A stretch of 64,000 nt of DNA from Nemania diffusa (taxonomy: Eukaryota > Ascomycota > Sordariomycetes > Xylariales > Xylariaceae), in assembly GCA_038501195.1 (NCBI GenBank), contig JBBPUQ010000006.1:3658001-3722000 (forward strand), written 5' to 3'. Positions 59,603 through 64,000 of the stretch are shown here, piece by piece. The notes beneath the pieces are model-generated. The model saw nothing but the letters and a program-made list of their open reading frames with translations, was not told where the DNA came from and ran no database searches. A program made the position numbers and the translations under genes. Position 1 is the first letter of the stretch. Each line of letters opens with the position of its first letter.

Positions 59603-62010
59603 TCAAGCATCCGCCTTGATTAGGTCCGAAGCCTACGGAATCAACTCATTAGCAAAGAAGTCTAAAAAAAGGTCTCACGATCGTGACTCACCTTCTCCGC
59701 AATAGCATACGTAGTCTGGCACGTATTCGCGCCAATCAAAACCGGCATGATGCTCGCATCAACAACCCGCAGCTTCTTCACACCATACACCTTAAGCTCC
59801 TCATCGACAACACCCCCCAGCTCGAGGGGCAACATGGCACACGTCCCGACGGGATGGAAGTACGAAGGACTGACAGTCTGCCGCAAGAACGCCTCCAGAT
59901 CCTCCCGTTCCACGACGTCCTCGGGCGGCTGGACCTGCTGCGGCGCGAGGTCCCGCAGGCGCGTCTCGAAGTAGTACCGCCTCGTGAAGCGCACGAGCTC
60001 GACCATGACGTCGAGGTCCACCGGGTTCGTGAGAGCGCGGTAGTCTACCACCGGCTCGGCGCCGAACGGGTCCGTCGTGTTGATCGTCACCGTGCCGCGG
60101 CTGAGCGGGTGGAGGTCTGCGACGGTCCCCGAGGTCGCGCTGCCGGTTAGCACGTGGTAGTAGAAGGAGGTGTTTGGGGAGCGCATGGCGGTTGCCATCT
60201 TCTTCATTTGCGCTTTGTATCCTGGCGAATGCGTTAGTGAGATGGAGGGATAGTTGAAGGAGGGAATGACGGCTTCTTATGGGTATCAATCCCTCACAGG
60301 GCTACCTCAAAGATGCATAGGCTGTGATTTCTCACCCGCAATGACGGTTGGGTGTGTGTTGCTAGGTAGTAACGTGGCATGGTCTAGTTTCTCGAGTTTC
60401 TCGGCGATTTGTTCGAAGGCTTTGGGGGCGATGACTGGTAGACCAAGCCAGGCAGCGAGACTACAAGCGCCCGATGAATAAGGACCTGCGAAGTTGAATT
60501 AACTGCAAATTGAAATTCGGAGGTACCTCCGGATGAGACTTGACATACCGGTCTTGTTGGTGCTCCAAGCCTCCTGTGCCCAGGCAGAGAAGTTCTGATC
60601 GGAAATCAGATCTGTCGGATTAGGATGAGTCGTGAAATTTTGAACTAGTAGGGTTATCCTCAGTATGTTATACCGCTGTCAGTTGCATCTCAGAGTATAG
60701 GCTTACGAATGATACTCGTTAAAACTGCTGAGTGGTCCTGGAAATTCTGTCCGACCCCTGGAAGGTCAACGACGACACCTATGCCTGCAGCTTTCAAAAG
60801 CGCACTCGGCCCAATGCCGCTTTGCTGAAGTAGTTGTGGGGAGTGAATTGCGCCAGCCGCTATGATGACTTCCCTGTTTGCCTTGACGGTGATGACGGCG
60901 GTGCTATTCTCCCTCTTTTGCTCGAATAAGACGCCAGTAGCCACTCCCTCATCGAGTAGAATCTTTGTAACCTTTGACCCCGTGAGAAGTTGAAAGTTTG
61001 TCCTATTTATATGATCAAAGTGGCCGGTTCTGGCATAGGATCTCTCCACAGTCACGGGGTCCATGAAGGTCGGGAACCAGTACACTCCGGCTTTACCTGA
61101 GCCACCGTCCTGTGGGAACTCAACCCCTGGTATGTCTCGGAACGCTTCGAGTTTTGCCTCTTTAACAAGTGTCAGAAATGAGTATAGTGTTAGATTATCA
61201 ACTACAAACCTAAGGCAGGCCATTGGAAACTTGGCCATGAAGCGTAAATGCTCGAGTTATTACCCCAGTATGAGGCATCCCAAGTGATGTTGACGGACTT
61301 CGCGACAGCGTCGTCGGGCGGTGAAAAATTGATGGCCTTTAGAAGTTAGAAGAGCTTGACGGGGGTAATGATGTAGAGTAACACACTTTCTTGAAATACG
61401 GCAGCAAGCCCTCCCATGACCAAGACGAGTTCTTGCCGAAGAAGCTTCCCCACCGATCGTAGTCTTCCGTCGTCCCTCGAATGGGCATTAGGGCATTTAT
61501 CGCAGAGCTCCCGCCAACTAGGTTCCCGATGATAACGGCGGTGGACCTGTTGTTCAAGTTCGGCTGGCGGGTTGAGTTGATCTGGTACGACCAAGTTGTT
61601 CCTACTGCTGCAAGTCCTGTGTAGACTTGACTGATTTTTGGGGAGTCGACTAGAAATGGCAATTAGCATGTTGCCATTGGAAGACGTGAGTAACAATATA
61701 CTACATACCAATCTGGCTATTTTCGATAACTAGAACCGTTGCTAGTTATAATTACTATCAAGAAGCTAAACGACACTGTGGAGGTTGATGAAAGCTCACA
61801 TTTTCCATCTGCTGATAGTCGATCGGCCACTGTCAGACCAGAGGTTCCAGCTCCCACAATCACATAGTCATAAGAAGTCTGCAGGTTTGACTTGCCATGT
61901 AGTGATCGAGCGTCTGGTTCACTTCGTAAGATAGATGTTCCGGCCGAGTATGTTATTCCTGAGAGCAACTTCACCCCAAGGGCTAAACCGAAGGGAGCGC
62001 TCCGTAACAT
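59603..62010 (-). CDS. GMC (glucose-methanol-choline) oxidoreductase, secreted
   Basis: FAD-dependent alcohol/sugar oxidase or dehydrogenase family. Nine exons join in frame: 62010-61800, 61741-61709, 61649-61387, 61336-61210, 61159-60707, 60644-60549, 60485-60336, 60221-59692 and 59632-59603, giving 630 aa. A hydrophobic N-terminus (about 1-23) suggests secretion. The FAD-binding GxGxxG is at 51-58 ([11 protein letters not shown]). GMC signature 1 is [18 protein letters not shown] and signature 2 is [15 protein letters not shown]. The C-terminal catalytic pair is His567 (YFHPVGTC) and Asn610 ([14 protein letters not shown]). The last exon encodes just ASDLIKADA. Its substrate cannot be told from sequence; aryl-alcohol, glucose-oxidase-like and choline-like members share these motifs. 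It is tandem with the downstream-coordinate glycosyltransferase, both on the minus strand. Confidence 0.92.
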
Positions 62011-62493
62011 TGTGAGCTACTGACGGCCTAGACAGTATCGTTTCTAGATATGAGCAAGTGCCTGTTGTATATGAGCTCCCCCTCATTTTCTAGGCGAGCG
62101 ACAGGCCTCGCGGTTAATTGCCAAGCAAATACAGCTTCAAGGCAACCTAGATAAGCCGATTGGTCATATCCCTGGGTTTTATAGAAATAGCGTGATGATA
62201 ATAAGTAGTCACCTGTGGCTCAACCATCTACCCCGCGCTATTGTAGGTAAAGATTCAAACTAATATCCTTTTTTTTGTTTGCCAGGTCATAAGCGATCAT
62301 CATAAAAGTAGAGCTGCAAGGTGTATATATAAAGGCTATATGGTCTGGTAAAACGAACTTGGCTTATCACGTTATAGCCCGAAAAAAATCGTACCTTTTG
62401 AACATATAGGTAGTTAAATCTAAGTCCTAGAGTTCAACTTTTTGGGTAGCTCTAAGTTCTATTAGTCTATATGATTTCCTACTGTTTCTATGT
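62011..62493. other. Intergenic region between tandem minus-strand genes
   Basis: Promoter of the GMC gene and 3' flank of the glycosyltransferase gene. No gene seen. Confidence 0.6.
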
Positions 62494-63765
62494 CTAAGCT
62501 TCTCGTAACAAAGGACCTATCTTAATTGGCTCCGTGACCTCAAACTCTAATGGCGGTGGGATGTGCTTCTGGTTCCAATTCGCGGTTGCGTGTCTAAACC
62601 AATGCGCATAGGTGCCTGGGACAACATCACTTCCCACATTCTTTCTCCATAACGAACTGAGTGTGTCGCCGAGAACCCGAAGTATCAGCCCTGTCGCGAG
62701 CTTAAATCCAAAGCTCCTCGTTAAGCAGTTCTCTACGATCTCCCTCGCTTTCTTCTGATCAGAAGTCTCCTCTTCTCCCTTCTTGGGTAGTGGTGAGGAC
62801 ATAAGTCGAAACTGTTCTGGTCCGTTCCAGTCCGTGAGTTCGTTAATAAGTTGGCTGCCAACTGAAAAGTCAATCGCGTAAACATGCTCACGGCAGTACT
62901 TTGGGCCATCCCAGTCGTCTTCGGGGTCAACAAGGCCTAAAACCATCCTTGTAGCCTGCCCTTGAATGATGTAGTCCGTTAACAGATGCTTTACTTCTGA
63001 AGGACTATATACTCGTCCATTCTCGGTGAAGGTCATAGTATCGGTACCCATAAGCGGCAGGCCTTTTAGCAAAGGATCGGCATGCATCCCTTCGGTACTC
63101 GTTTTGCCACCGTCAGCGGCCCAAAGAGCTAGTAGTAGCCTGTGACATCGCTCAAAAAGCGCGTTGTTGCGATTTGAAGCTAGAAAGTAATTTGAGAGCT
63201 TCTTGTCATACGAGATAACCTCATAGTTAGATTTGGGATTGCCGATCGTCTCGTTCCACAGACGGTCAAGGTCGCCGATTTGAATCATGCCTACATCTGA
63301 GTAGACACCTCCATAGCGTAGCAACAGAGGCCACCTAACTAGGTCCGAGTAATGCTGCGCCGCATATTCACCACCGATAGTGCCTTCGCTAAACGCTTTG
63401 GGGAAGATCGCCGGATCGTGTAAGTCCAGGAAGCTGCCAATATGCAGCGGGGATGTCGGTTCGCAGTCTACAACGCGGATGACCCAGCCAAGCTTGCTGA
63501 AGCGCCGATGGTAGGCCCTGACAGTGCGCTGACCATATGGGTACATTTTGTTAAAGCCGGAATGCCAGAAGAACCATACATTCTTCTCATCGGTAACAGG
63601 GCGAGGATGCAGTATATCAAAATCCACATCGCTGTCTGGCCGTAGATCTAGCAAATGGTCTGGAATCTTGTAGAGACCCTCGGGGATCTCGTAATCGAAA
63701 TCGGTACTGCTCATATTGGTACTATTGAAGATAGATTGGTATTGGGTGGAGTTGATATGGGTCAT
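62494..63765 (-). CDS. Glycosyltransferase, capsular-polysaccharide-synthesis (Caps_synth) type
   Basis: Intronless 423 aa ORF related to the Caps_synth/GT32-like group found in many fungi. The N-terminal motif NVWFFWHSGFNKMYPYGQRTV matches the family's opening W-F-W-H-x-G. The nucleotide-sugar-binding region is YSDLVRWPLLLRYGGVYSDVGM (D157 in YSDVG, where classical enzymes have DxD). NYFLASNRNNALFERC and a C-terminal Trp-rich helix follow. There is no signal peptide or TM near the N-terminus, which is Asn/Ser/Thr-rich, so a cytosolic location is likely. An internal ATG at 63714 (MSSTDFDYE) is a reasonable alternative start. These genes often lie near secondary-metabolite or accessory loci; here the only neighbour in view is the GMC gene. 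Confidence 0.8.
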   Translation of the reverse strand: MTHINSTQYQSIFNSTNMSSTDFDYEIPEGLYKIPDHLLDLRPDSDVDFDILHPRPVTDEKNVWFFWHSGFNKMYPYGQRTVRAYHRRFSKLGWVIRVVDCEPTSPLHIGSFLDLHDPAIFPKAFSEGTIGGEYAAQHYSDLVRWPLLLRYGGVYSDVGMIQIGDLDRLWNETIGNPKSNYEVISYDKKLSNYFLASNRNNALFERCHRLLLALWAADGGKTSTEGMHADPLLKGLPLMGTDTMTFTENGRVYSPSEVKHLLTDYIIQGQATRMVLGLVDPEDDWDGPKYCREHVYAIDFSVGSQLINELTDWNGPEQFRLMSSPLPKKGEEETSDQKKAREIVENCLTRSFGFKLATGLILRVLGDTLSSLWRKNVGSDVVPGTYAHWFRHATANWNQKHIPPPLEFEVTEPIKIGPLLREA

Positions 63766-64000
63766 GCGAATAATTGAGGCGGGAAAGAGTTATGGTAGAG
63801 AGGGTAATGTATCTAGGGAGCGAATGACTATAATTCTTCTCACAAGAAGGTCTTCTATGTGATATATATACTCGATTCTAGGCCTTAGACTTGTATACGT
63901 GAAGATGAAGGTCTGGACTATTGAGGCGTGGAAGGTCACGTGTATGATGTTCATCCTTACTCATCTCATAATCACTCCGCCTCTAAGCCCGAATTGGCTA

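Overview
The window is nuclear DNA of a filamentous ascomycete, most likely a Sordariomycete. The order (Xylariales would fit) is an inference from gene content only. The evidence is short introns of about 45-150 bp with GTRNGT donors and CTAAY/CTGAY branch sites, a HET-domain gene, a fungal ARG-6-type acetylglutamate kinase, a GH76 Dcw1/Dfg5 protein, a CorA-like protein, Sos7, Ssz1 and an R-SNARE of Snc type. Exon structures were rebuilt by reading frame and splice sites, so most multi-exon genes below are joined models rather than single ORFs.

Layout. 1-8.3 kb is a housekeeping block: 3' part of SSZ1 (+), an NT-C2 domain protein (-) and POP1 of RNase P/MRP (+). 8.8-11.2 kb holds histidyl-tRNA synthetase (-, seven exons, dual-targeting N-terminus). 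11.8-14.0 kb is a CorA-like transporter (-). 15.7-18.3 kb is an eight-exon amino-acid permease (+), converging on a five-exon orphan protein kinase (-, 18.5-21.5 kb). 21.5-28.8 kb is gene-poor, with one small membrane protein (-) and an 845 bp near-perfect palindromic transposable element. 28.8-35.7 kb has an orphan GC-rich gene (+), a divergent amidoligase (+) and a GH76 mannosidase-like protein (-). 38.6-45.2 kb has the v-SNARE SNC1 (+), the kinase half of ARG-6 (+) and aspartate-semialdehyde dehydrogenase (+). 45.5-47.8 kb is an Ecm33-like surface protein (-) whose intron carries a complete hAT-type MITE. 50.2-52.7 kb has a HET gene (+) and an intron-containing tRNA-Pro (-). 54.3-59.4 kb has a disordered protein (+), a splicing-factor-38B-like protein (-) and the kinetochore protein Sos7 (+). 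59.6-63.8 kb holds a nine-exon GMC oxidoreductase and a glycosyltransferase in tandem (-).

Common threads. Three genes belong to amino-acid supply (histidyl-tRNA synthetase, acetylglutamate kinase, aspartate-semialdehyde dehydrogenase). Two of them have exact Gcn4/CPC1-type TGACTCA sites near their starts and the third has a 6/7 match. Several accessory genes (HET, orphan kinase, amidoligase, orphan 28.8 kb gene) sit in gene-poor, transposon-bearing stretches. The observations I consider most worth following are the ARG-6 gene without its reductase half, the 845 bp palindrome, and the hAT MITE inside an intron.
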